Positions 1-12,032 of a stretch of 64,000 nucleotides of DNA are shown here, in pieces. The notes beneath the pieces were generated by a model. That model did no database searches, was not told where the DNA came from, and worked only from the letters and a program-made list of their open reading frames with translations. The stretch comes from Theristus sp. LFF4_11 (Eukaryota; Nematoda; Chromadorea; Monhysterida; Xyalidae). Positions within the stretch are counted from its first letter, which is position 1; each line of letters begins with the position of its first letter. Where the stretch lies: positions 1 to 64,000 of the forward strand of contig JASANC010000508.1 of the NCBI GenBank assembly GCA_030248135.1, read 5' to 3'. Both the position numbers and the translations under genes were made by a program.

Positions 1-3000
1 TCAGTGGGTGTCCTAAGGCTTCGCAACTTTATTGGAGTCATGTCATGTGAGACGTGTCAAGACCATTTGCATAAGCTTTTCTGATGTAAGTTTGCCGGAC
101 ACTGAATAATATGGCAACATCTGACTACAAGTAAACGAATGAAAACAAATACAAAACCGTTTATTTCAGTGTTCTTTAATGCGGCTGTCAGAAATGGCAG
201 AATTGCGTGAAAGCAACAAACACCCTGTAGTGGCAAAGTTGCGGCTGCATCTTACAACGTGCATTGTCAGTGGCAAAGTTGCATACATGCAGACGCAATT
301 ACCAGCAGTTGGAAACGAAATAACAGCATGCATCATAACAAGCGTGTGGTTGCGCAAACCCGGTATACAAAATGAGTGTAAACCCAGGCGTGGGAAAGTG
401 TGCGGGTTTATAGATGACCATTGACCCCAGCAGTTATACCAGTGGCAAAGATGCGGTCCCTTTTTAGTGGCAAAGTTGACACACAATCTATACCACGATT
501 TATACACAATCACCGGACGGGAATGGGTGGCACAAGATGATAATCGATGATTCATGTCACCTAAACTGTTCTTGTTTTTGCCCAGTGTCCATTTTCAATG
601 GATATCGTGTTGCCCATTTTCCACAGCTTGCATTTTATTCTCAAATGTCTTACGCAGTTTCCTCACGGCACACGTCCGTGTTTTCCACATTCGCCGTCTA
701 CGTATTTTCAATGGTATAAACTTTTATTTCGCGGTGCAGCACAAAAACAGCTGTAGTACGGTGATGCAAGTTTCATTCAAACATTTTTCACTGATTGCAG
801 ACGAGATATTTAACCCAGTGAACAGCGAGACAAAAGCACACCAGCAAAAAACCGGGTGAGAAATTCTTGGAGTTTGCCACCCATAACTGGTTTTCATTTT
901 TTTGTGCTTTTTAATAAAGCGAAACGTAGAAGGAAATGTAAAACTTGCAACTAAAAACAGGCAATGTTTATTTGTTGCTGACTGAAGCAGTACGAACACG
1001 GCAAATGGAAAAAAGCCGAAAAAAACCGACAGATAGGAGAAGCTGTCATTGGACTTATAAATAAAGTGGCAAAAAACAACACAGTTACAATGCAAGTACA
1101 AGTAAATCAAGTAAATAATTTAGAATTTGTGGAAATCTTTGAGCTGGGTTTGAATGACAATGTAAATGCAGATGACAGACGCACAACTTTCTTCTGTTTC
1201 TCAAATTTGTAACCACTGTTTAAAAAACCAACAATGCGTTTTCTGCAAAGTCAAGCGGACCAATTGTAAAACAAAGCCACAAAAAGTTTGTGACATATCC
1301 AAAAAACGGCTCGAACAAAAAACGGATAGATAGACAATGTACGACTAGTATGATTTCAGGCAGCACAGTTTATTTTTTTGCCACGTATATAATGTGTTCA
1401 ACAAAACCGGTCAAAGCACGCAATGACGTATTTCGTAATATGTGTTGTTATCTGTCTCATATATTTAAATATCCAGTTTTCAAGACATTCTTGAATCGAA
1501 AGTAGGAACTGAAAGCGAAAAGCAACAGATTTTTACACATGAAAAGAACGGATTTGCGGCGGCTTAAGAGTCGGTGCTTTTGAAGTGGTTCCGGTATACA
1601 TAGCTTGCCAATAGTGGCATCATAAATATCTGCTTCACTGTTCACTAACAGCTTCTAACTGATGGACCATAAGAGTAAAATTGCAAAACTGTGGTCCCAC
1701 AGCATCCAGCATCAAACGTATTTGGTATCGACGTGAAACTCACTGGGACCTTTTTGGACGTGGCCTCCACTCACCCATTGTTATCCACGTTCCTATTTTT
1801 TTTCTATTATCCAGCAAGTCTGCCCGTTTTACAAACTGGCACATGGGGAGAAAGTATATACGCGATACATGGATACAGTAAAATGCCCCGTGAACCTTTG
1901 TGAGTTTTGCGCCTTCGTAGTTTTGCACAAAAAAACAAAACGTCAAAGATACAAGATATGACACAAAATAGCACAATGTCACTCGGCTCACACAATACAA
2001 CTGCACTTGAAACGCAACAAAGTTTGTTGAAGTTAAAAAAAAATCTTTGTTTGAAGTTGACCTATCTACAGTCTAACTCAAAACATATGCAAATAGCTGA
2101 TTGGTTGATGCATGCATTCTGTGCATGAGTTGCTGCGAATTGAGACGGTCAGAATGCATGAACAGACGCACAGAATGCATGCATCACGTGACCACCAACC
2201 AATCAGCTAGCTGGATATGTTATTGACTTATTAGACTGTACCCACGAAAAGTTTCACCAAAACGAGAAAACGTCATTTTACATTGGATTTTTTAGCCGCA
2301 ACCGCAACCCAATAGGAAACACCGTAAATTGTCAGACTGGGAACGATCAATTATTTTGGTTTTCTAAAAAAGCTTTTCCACGTTCAACCGAAACCAACAA
2401 TTTAATCGAGAATTTAGGTGACCGGTCAAGATGTACACATGTGGGTGGGTAAATTGAAATACTGAAGAAAATATGATTCCATCTCAATATTTTACAATTG
2501 CAAAAGTAATAACCGATTTTCATTCTTTTTCAAAATGAGCAGAACACACAAAAACAGATTTAAAAAAACTCAAAAAAATCAGGAAAGCGTAATCATATAT
2601 CTGTCAAGACACATATTCAAAGGAAAAAGCCAGCACGCGACCATCAAAACTCTTCAAAAATTCAAAAACTTTACAGCAAAAAAGGTCGGTAAAAAGTAGA
2701 CGGGCACAAAGAAAATATCGAAAAATAAATATTCTTTTGCTAAACACGTAAAAACAAGAAGTAACTCTGCCAAAGAATTGGAGATAGCATGAAACATCCG
2801 CATACATAACAACCGGTGAGAAACTGAAACCTTCTGTGCATTGTTTTGGCATATTTCAGACATGTAAATTGCTTCAAAATGAATTTGATAAGATCCATTA
2901 AGTGTTGAAATCTGGATCACCCTTCAAGATTTCTGAAGTTCTTCATTCCAAAATCTCCCAGATTTCAACTACTATCCAACACGTCAAACTCTTTTGAAAA

Positions 3001-3395
3001 ACTCCAAAAATAACATATCAACTCTATAATCAGTTCATCAAATCAAACAAAAAACCTCGGCGAACAGCAAAAATCACGTAAGACCCGCGCTATCTATCGA
3101 TATTGAAATAAGAACACTACAACGTGTTTCGAAAAAACGTTTGCTTGAGTTATCAGTTTGACGAAAGTCGTATTGGAAATACGGTCGAAAAACAAATAAA
3201 AAAAAACGTGCGCACACGATGAGCTGAATGGCTTCCGCCTGGGACATCGGAAGCTTTGAATCGACGATCAAAGAAGTCGACAAGAACGTATCAAAACCAA
3301 AGATCTCCGTGGACGAGAAAACAGCCATCGTGCGAAAAAAAGGGCAAATAACAATCAAACAGCAAACAAACAAAAGCCACCGAACGAAGCGGTCG
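1..3395. other. gene-free region downstream of WNK, with short repeats
   Basis: No exon-like segment was found on either strand; the open frames are short and AT-rich. The stretch holds several copies of a short motif (AGTGGCAAAGTTG or near) at about 230, 271, 440 and 466, and a 175-bp hairpin element at 2066-2240 listed separately. It lies 3' of the minus-strand WNK gene and probably contains that gene's 3' UTR; I could not fix the poly(A) site. Confidence 0.5.
2066..2240. repeat. palindromic MITE-like hairpin element
   Basis: Two arms (about 2066-2124 and 2168-2240) are imperfect inverted copies. The ends read TACAGTCTAA and TTAGACTGTA, and both arms contain AGCTGATTGGTTG followed by GATGCATGCATTCTGTGC or a close variant. 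No protein is encoded. The CCAAT/ATTGG-containing arm recurs in other short palindromes in this window. Confidence 0.75.
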
Positions 3396-3924
3396 TTATG
3401 TGGGCGGTCTCTGCGGTGGTTGACTCGTTGCAGCCGTTGTCGTTGTGCTCTGGACAGCCTGAGGCGACAAGGCGCTCGGAGCGGTCGCACACGAGCTCAG
3501 AGGCGCTGGCCCCGAGGAGAGCGGCGAGGTGCTGGCGGCCTGCGTCGTCTCGTGCGCCTGCGGCTTCAGCTCTGCCAAATTGTGCAGTTTACGGCGGTGC
3601 TTGAACCACATGCGCTCCTCCGACTGGCGCTTCGACAGCGTCTCGCGTTCGACGCGTTGCCTGCAATGCAACGGTCGATGAAGGCGTCGGCTGAGTTAAG
3701 TGGCACTCATGAAGGCAGCATTTGGTGACGCGTAGCTGTGTTAACACGTAGCTGCGCGGTCAGTAAATCTCACTTCATGAATGCTTCTTTACACACTGGC
3801 CGCCACTCATTAGGGTCATCATGATTCCAATCAAAAAAACACACAGCGAAACGCGAGACTCTTGCCTGTCGAGCAGCTCATGGAACTCAACGTCTTCCGC
3901 GAACTCTTCGTCCTCGTCAGACAT
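3396..3924 (-). other. WNK: WNK C-terminal coiled coil and end of protein
   Basis: Exon 3924-3866 encodes [19 protein letters not shown]. Exon 3660-3396 continues [16 protein letters not shown] and a basic helix, then a Ser/Thr/Pro/Gln tail and a stop. The conserved WNK C-terminal coiled coil (an E-x-LL-x-(K/R)Q pattern) is rebuilt only if the intron uses a GC donor (AG|GCAAGA at 3866/3865). With that donor the phase is exact. Confidence 0.75.
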
Positions 3925-6900
3925 CTGAAAATAGTCAAATGTGACAAACTGAGTCTTCAAACAATGCAGCTCATGAAAAATGTACACAGAAAAGCGTAGA
4001 ACCGAAAGTTCAGCTACCATGGCTTTGGTTTCTACCGTGCTGCATTTCGAGACACCATTTTCAAGCAACACAGCATGCCGTGACGGTCAGGGCCAGGCAT
4101 GACCATCGCGTCAAGAGACCCCCAGAGCAGTGAGAATGAAATCGATAGCCAACTAGTTTTTCAACCAAAAGCAACAACAAAAAAGCGACGACATGACAAA
4201 TAGAATTGGCGCTGACATGGAACGGCTCGGACGCGGTCGACATCTGCGCGTGCAGCTGATGCGCCGACGAACAGGAGCGCGTCATGGCGCTCGACTCGGT
4301 CGCCGGCGGCTGCTGCGCCAGCGGCGTCGTCGCCAGCACCGACAGCGGCGAGTTGCGACCGCCTGCGACACAGACTCAACTTTGCAATGTTCGTATTTGG
4401 CTGTTGTGTAGATTACGCACTGAGCGACAACGCGACGACGACACGATAAAAGGCTCAATAGGTCCACTTGGTTGTTGTTGGTGGCTTTTTTATTGGGCGA
4501 GCAGGGCACAAACGAAACCACCGATATCATCACGTTCGCTCGTTTGAAAATCCATAATTTAATGTTTGGCAATGTTCGCCTCACGTGTCAGTGTATGGTA
4601 TATTTTAGTATTCGCGCGCATAAAAAAGAGTAAGAGATTTATTGATTGATCAGCAAAATTGAGCAGCATCATTGTTATCTCGGACGCACCAGTGTGCGCC
4701 TGCATTTGAGCGGTCGCTGTGTCACCCGGCGACGGGAAGCTGGGCGTCGTGGGGGCACAGAGGTCCATGGGGGGCATCGATGACACGTCGCGATCACTCA
4801 CTGGGCGAGCCGTGCACGCTGACTCGGGGGTCGGCTGAAAGGCGAAGCACGCACAATCCAGCCAAACAACTAACGGTAAAACGGTGAAAAAACATGCAAT
4901 TTGTAAAGCATCATGTTTGAATCTGGCACGCTGAGTGGCGTCCAGCTAGTTGTACCATTCAGGGAGCCCAATCCCAACTCAAACGCAGTCCAACGCAAAC
5001 CAACACGTACATGCGACACCAACTCCTCGAGCTGTTTCGCGAGCACATTGATGTCGCCCGGATTGAGCGACTGCTGCAGATGCGCCAGCTGCATGCTGCT
5101 CTCGCCGCCGTGCACGGTGTGCTGCGCCGTGTTGTGCGGTGTGTTCGTGCGTGGCGAGACACGACTGCTGATTGGCTGCTGATGATGGTGATGGGGTGGT
5201 TGATGGGGATGTTGATGCGGTGCTGCGACGGCCGCCAACGACGCCGGCGGTGCGAGGGCGGTCGTGTCCGGCTGTGTCGTGCTCGTCGTGGCAGCCTGCG
5301 ACGGGGTCGCCGCCGGCTCCGTGCGACCGCGCGTCTGATCGCGTGCACCCGGCCGCTGCAATCCAGTAACACGCAACGGTTGCATTTGTCAAAATCAACT
5401 TTGAATGTTGTTGTTGTCTTTTTGTGACAGTGCACTGCTGCGTACGTTGCCGCCCAGTGGCACACGACTGTGGCCTCATACGAGAAACAAGCGCCAGTGC
5501 AGCGAGCACGTTTACACACCGGTGTGAGGACGCTCTCGTCATGTATGACGCTGGCGTGCTGCTGCTGTGCGAGTTGGTGGAGTCGCTCGTGCAGCTCGTT
5601 CAGACAGTGGTCACGATCCGTGTTCAGCCCGGGCGTGTGCGGCAGACTGGCGGAGGCGGAGCTGGCGGTCGCCGCGTTCGCGTGCGCGTGCGTCTGTTGC
5701 TGCGCCGGTTGTTGCTGCAACAAAACACGACACCGCATTGGAGTTGGTGTGTTGACGGGCTGGAACACAAGACTGATGGACAACGCCGTATGCGTTCAAT
5801 ACTGTCTATCTATTAGAAACAGTGGATTGCTTGGCAAAGTTGACATTGGGGGCCCCTCAATAGTTCTGATTTTTTTAGCGTGACCTGGAAGTGGACAGCC
5901 GTGTGTGAGAAAAGACTGACCTTTAGGCACTGAATTTAAAATTCGTAAAGACTGATATTATCGGAATGGATCTCTTTGTGTCCAGCCAAAACTTCCCGAG
6001 TTCGGAAAGCAGATTATGACTGAAAATAGCAACGTGATCATTTCTCAGCGTTTTGTCGGACGAACCTGCGCAGCGGTGGGCTCAGCGAGCGGGACGGGCG
6101 TCGCAGCGGGCACCACGGTCGGCTGCACCTCGTGCGGCACGGCGACCGACGCCTGCGGGGCACCTGACACCTGAACGAAGAAGACAAGACACTCTGCTTT
6201 CACATGACGCCACGCACCAATCATTGGTTTACGGCAGACTTGTTCGGTAGTTGCTGAACACGAATGAGCGCACGTATGTAGCAATCAACACAATCAACGA
6301 ACGTGCACATCCCCTCCCGAATGTTTGCTGTTGTGTTTTATCCACGCAACCGTTTTCACACAGGCAGGCAGTGGCACGCAGGCACTCATTCATTTGCAGC
6401 AACTGTTGAACGGAATGACGCAAACGTGAGGCCACCGACCGCAATGCGCAGCGCCTTGTCGAGGTCGTGGATGTTGGCGAGCGACGGCTGCGGCGTGTGC
6501 ATGCTGGCCGACTCGGCGGTGCCGAGCGAGACGGGCGCGTCCGTCTGCAGCGGCGTCGTCACGTGACACGCGTGCTCGGCGGCAGTGCTGCTGGCCACGG
6601 TGGCGCTGCCCTCCGGCACGCACTCCACTGCGAAGCGGCCTTTGTGCTGCGCCTGTTGTTGCGCTCCGCCGCTCGGCGTTGCCGTCACGCACGACGCTTT
6701 CTGCAGAGTGCTGTTTTTTCTTTGTTTCGCTGAAGTTGACCGTTCATCGATGGTGATCAATTGGTAATTTCCATTTTTGATGCAAAAATACACACAATGA
6801 ACTTCTTATAAAGTACGGTAAGTTTTGGTATTGGGCTGCAGAGCTGACGATAACAAGAAATGAAGTTTAGCACTGGTGAATGAAAAAGTAGGAAAAAGTC

Positions 6901-9900
6901 CCACTTTCGCCTATTCTCATCTCAGAACTACAGAAAGCCTGTCACGTTCTCTCTGATGTTTGACGTGTGCCGAGAAACCATTTCCCTTTTTTTAAATCTT
7001 AGCGGTTGACCTCATTGAACAAAGACACTGAGTTCTGTTGTGGTGGTTGCATTCTCATCCTTCTAATAAACCCATGCTGCAGAATTCTAAGTGCTGTGCA
7101 AAAACAAACGAAAATGGCATGGGGTGTGTCGGGTAGAGCAAGAAGAACAAAAAAGTTCCGCATGGAAAGCTCAAGCGATAATAAAAATACCGAAAGAAAG
7201 CTCATAAGAAAAGCCAGACAGAATGTGTTGGCCACAAAATGACACAAGAAGCGATTAGCCATTTTTTTTGCAATTTTAGCCAATTTCTTTGACAAAAAAA
7301 CTCTCAAAATTAACTACTGCATTACCACATTGGGTCTTGACACGATCTCACTAAGAATCTGCACACAACCAGCTAAGCTGATATTTGGGTCTGTTTATGA
7401 TGCCCCGGTTTTCGATTTGCGGCAACCGTCTTTCGGTAGTGTGTACATTGTCACATCGATACCACTTGCAAATAACCTTTATTGGGCTGAAAATATCACA
7501 AGGAAAACTTATCACGAGATCGTGTCAAATCCGGATACGCTGGAAGCCGACCGATATTTTTTCCACAAACTCAACCGAACTGCACAAGCAACAAGAAGAA
7601 AAAAACGCACCCTGCTTGGGGCGGTTGAGTTTGGCGCGGTCGGCGGAGCCGAAAACGCAGGTGACGGCAGTGGATGAGCTGCGTGCTGATTGGTCGCTTC
7701 GAAACTAGACAGGGGTGGCATTGTTGTTGCGCTGTTCGGCGACTGGTTGCAGGATGTTGATGTTGCTGTTGTCGCTTGCAGAACATTACTGGCGGCCGTC
7801 GTGGGCGGAGTCGCTGCGACGGACGCCCTCTGTAAGCCAGCAAAGCCGCTTCGAAACGCTTACGTTTGTGAATGAACGCAACAATATGACACTGAAGTCC
7901 TTCACTGAAAGCCGTGTCACTACAAAAGGGTTTTTATTGAAAAACTCCGATGTTGCCACACTGTCACAAATCAATACACAGGCACACAAAACACACGTCG
8001 GTGAGCGAACTATCGCGTGTGTCGCTTTGTTCGTGATTGAACCAACGAAAGTGCCACGGTCTTCAAGGACTTTGCAGTCTTGCAACGGTTGTGTGTGCGG
8101 GAAGCGGCTGAACTGTTTGTGAATTCAGCTGCTGGGGTTGTGCAAAACCAGGTGATTTGGAGCCTGTTTGTTGCTCTGAATTACATTGAGCGGCTCGAAG
8201 CAATACACAACTTGCAAAATTAGAAAAAAGCAAGAGAGAGAACAGAACTAAGCCACACCAAGTGAATGAAACAAGAAACAGGACAAACTGCGAAAGCGAC
8301 ACAATAAAACAAAACCAAAATGAAGAATCAAAAAGCAGCAGAAAAACAAGCAACCGCAGGCGAACGTTGTCCGCAGTATTGGTCCACAGAGTACGGCACG
8401 GTAATCTACTGTGTAACAACATGGGTCTCACAACGAACTTTCGAGAACTCACTGCAAACAAATCCGAAATGCGACTGGCCAAAGGATATAATCGGAAGAT
8501 GGCTCTATTCCCGCCCGAGTACTCTGACGTGAACTGATGATCAGAAATGTGTGGAGCAAAATTGTGTCGAGACCCTGTGCCTAAGTACCGTACTCTGTGT
8601 AGCCGCAAAATTGCCCGCGAGAGCAGAACAAAACAGACGGCCAATCAAGAGCTATGGCGCTCAACAAACAACAAACATGCAAAAACCCGCTACAGCTCTC
8701 TCTGAGCCCACTAGAACACACCAAAACACGATATGACCCAATGAGAGTGGTGGGGTGGCGCAACGAGCAACGACTAAAAGCAAACGTGCCATGCGCGAGC
8801 ACCTGAGCGTGCGTCGGCGAGTGTCGGTCACGCTGCGCATGTGCCGGGTGCAGCTGGAGGCGATGTGCAAACACGCCGGTCGGCTGGTGACGCACCGGCG
8901 AGAGGCAGCCGGCGATCGTGCGACAGCCGCAGCCGCCCGGTGGACACACGGCCACGTTGGCGCCGCTCAGATGCGACACGCCACTCGTGAACGAACGGGT
9001 GCGCGCGCCCATCTGCACGACGCCGCTCTCGCAGTCGCACGGTGACGCGAGACGCAAATCGTGCGCGTCGGCGGACGTTGCGGCAAGCTTGAATGGGCAT
9101 GGCATGTGACGCGATGCGGCGCCATTGGCTGGTTTCTGGGCGTTTTCGGTTTGCGTTAAGCACAACATGTGCCGTCGCGGAGGTTGGGGCATAAGTGCAA
9201 TCAATATGTGATGGTGACACAGCATAATGCATGAAACTTTAGAGATCACCAAAATAAAGTAGCTCATCTTACCACTTACTATCGGTCTAAATCGTATCTC
9301 AAAACCTTCATCTAAATGAATGCCGTGCAATGCAAACTTATAAACTGTGAATAAGAAAATGTGGAAAAAACTGTAAAGCAAAAAACTGCAAAATAAGTAA
9401 ATACTTACGTACTAAAAACTAAAAGATCAACCAACCAATCTGGCAAAATCCGACTAAAATCCAATCACTACCAATTTTGAAAACACACAAAGATAAAGAA
9501 ATAAACTATTGCAAAATGTCCTGCGTATGTTATAATATATCTAACTAAACCTATCATTACACACTGCACCACTCAAGCCATTTAACGAAAGAAAAAAACA
9601 ACAAAAAACTCCACTTTAATCGTGCATCGACGCCAAAAATGGAACGCAAAAATCTGATGCCAACAGCCAATCTGATCCGATCAATCCGCTCAAAATCAAA
9701 GGTCACACACAACTAAATACAACCGTTAGCGAGTTGTTCAACAGTGCAAGGTGAAATTCCGGTGGTAAAAAATCAATTCAGCATCACTGATTCGAGTACA
9801 GCATGTAAAAGTTTCATTCCAACAAAATACATTCGAATCTCCTAAAAACCTCAGTTTTTCGCCATTTTCAATTCAAAATTGCAAGCGAGCGCGCAGTGTG

Positions 9901-12001
9901 CAACAGGCCCTCGAAAGAAAAACATTCCAAAATATTGACGTGCAAAATATTTTTTTAAACTCTACAATATCAGTTTCAAATCAGCACGCACTTGTCCGGT
10001 TGTATGAGCCGTCCGTACCAGGCGTTTTCACGCAACGCGATTTCACCGCAACTGTCGTGATACAACAACGAAACGAATCGAAACAAATACACGGCTGTTC
10101 GATCTATGTTACTTGCCGATCATTGAGACAACGTGCATTGCAATGAAATCGTGTCGAGAGCGCACACGGGTGCCGGCTGTCGTATTCAGCCATACGAATT
10201 TCACGTTCTCCAAAACCCACCCGAAACAAACGACGAACCGTTTGAGCGGGCGTGTTTGCGATTTGCTGCAGTTGCGTTGAGTCAGTGAGAGCGCCAGCGT
10301 CGCCGGTGGGTGTCGATCGGTCGATCACCACTGAGCCGCGATTCCCACTGTTACTGTTATTATTGCTGTTGCTGTTGGGCGCGTGTTTGGCGTCGCCTGC
10401 AGTTGTCGGTGCAGCTGCGTTCGTTGTTGCGGCTGTTGACGTTGACGACGACTGACGACGCACCAGATTGGTCGAACCTGCCCGTCGTGTTGTTCACCAT
10501 TTACTCCAAATGTTTTGCAATAAAATCAATAGTACTTTCAAACATTGCCAAAGACCGTTGAAAATGCAAATGCTTTGTGCATCATGCAGAATATCGACCC
10601 CCGCCACTGTCTTGTTTCTTTGTTTCAGAAAACGCATTATTTCCTTTATGATTAGTGTGTCCACACAGCTTCGGACTCGTGCGTCTATTACACCGATTTT
10701 ACGTGTGTGAAAAAAAAGCAAAATTCCACAGCACAACGTCCAACTTTGTTCGCTGGCCGTCACCACGAGTCCAACGGCCGTGTCCGGCGCCTCCTTGGCA
10801 ACGTCAACGATCTTCTGCAGCTGCTCCACGCACGCCTCTTTCAGTTCGGCCGTCAGCAACTCTTTTTCGATCTGAACAGAAAGACAGAAACAATATGAAC
10901 ATTACGACGACGGCTCGGCGGTTGGTTAGAGCAGACGCAGAGAGAGCGTACGGCTGCTCCCAGAATCGCGAATCGGCACGGTCAATTTTCAGTGTTTGGC
11001 AAGCGAACGAAAACGTGTGTGAAACAAGGCTGCTGTTTGCGCCTGTGGACTTGAGTTGACCGACCAGTGTGCTCGCGATGTCCGCCGGTTTATCGGAGTC
11101 GGGCGCGAACTGAAACGTGACGTTGCGAGCGGCCGTCTCGAGCTGTGCGCTGATGATGTCGCTGCCGTCGCTCTCCGTGTTCAGGTCGAGCACCTTCAGC
11201 TTCAGATTGTTCACGTTTCTCGTCTTGCGCTGCTTCTTGCGCGTCGCCGGCAACGTGTGCTGCGTGCTCGCGTCACTGCGAACGTGGAGAAAAACATTTT
11301 AGACGGGGGTTTTCCGTTGGTTTGTTGGTGTTCTGGCTGTTTGGCTGCTCTGCTGCAAGTTGGTTGGACCAATCAGTAAATATGCAATTCAGAAACAGCC
11401 AATCAACCGATTTTCTTTAGCAGAACTAGAATTCAACTGTGGATGGTGATACTGCTTGACGGTGAAACATGACCAAATCAACCGTTTTTCAAAAACAGTG
11501 AAACCACCATTTTCTGTCCATCTGGATAGAAACTTTTCAACCGGTAAATGGAAAAGGTGAGCTTGGTTGCAGCAAACGAATTGAAAGCAACCAGAGACCC
11601 CACTGGACTCACGTTTCTGAACTTGTGCCGCCGCCCAGGGAACTGTCGTTTTTGCGTAGTTGCACGTCACTTTGCCTGATGGTCAGTCCCACGTTTGATT
11701 TCGACTCGCTTGCGGGCTAAAAATGGACGACCTCCAAATAACGAATTGATATGCAGTTCAAAAGCCACCATAATGAATGTTTAAAGTTAGCGCATCGTTC
11801 TGGATCAAGGGTTTTAACAACACCATTAAACAATTGGCGTTTTCACAATGCAACTGCAAATAGTTACTCACCTGTTGTGGCTGCGCAGCATGCTGTAATG
11901 TCGTTGTTTCTTTTTGTGGCACGTTTTGTTGTTCGGTTTGCTGGTTAGCTTGTTGCTCTTGCAGTTGTTTCTGTTGTTCTTGTTGCAGTTGTTTTTGCTG
12001 C

Positions 12002-12032
<31 letters not shown>

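Noticed and set aside
3228..3728. 166-residue plus-strand frame
   Set aside because: It is the antisense of the last WNK exon and is Arg-rich, as expected of a shadow frame.
4959..5783. 274-residue minus-strand frame
   Set aside because: It spans two WNK exons and an intron in a mixed frame, with Arg-rich composition typical of a wrong-frame reading of the Gln/His-rich exons.
8063..9381. Long open frames on the minus strand around 8.1-9.4 kb
   Set aside because: Only 9087-8896 is kept, as a WNK exon with splice sites in phase. The rest of the 266- and 193-residue frames is AT-rich intron read-through.
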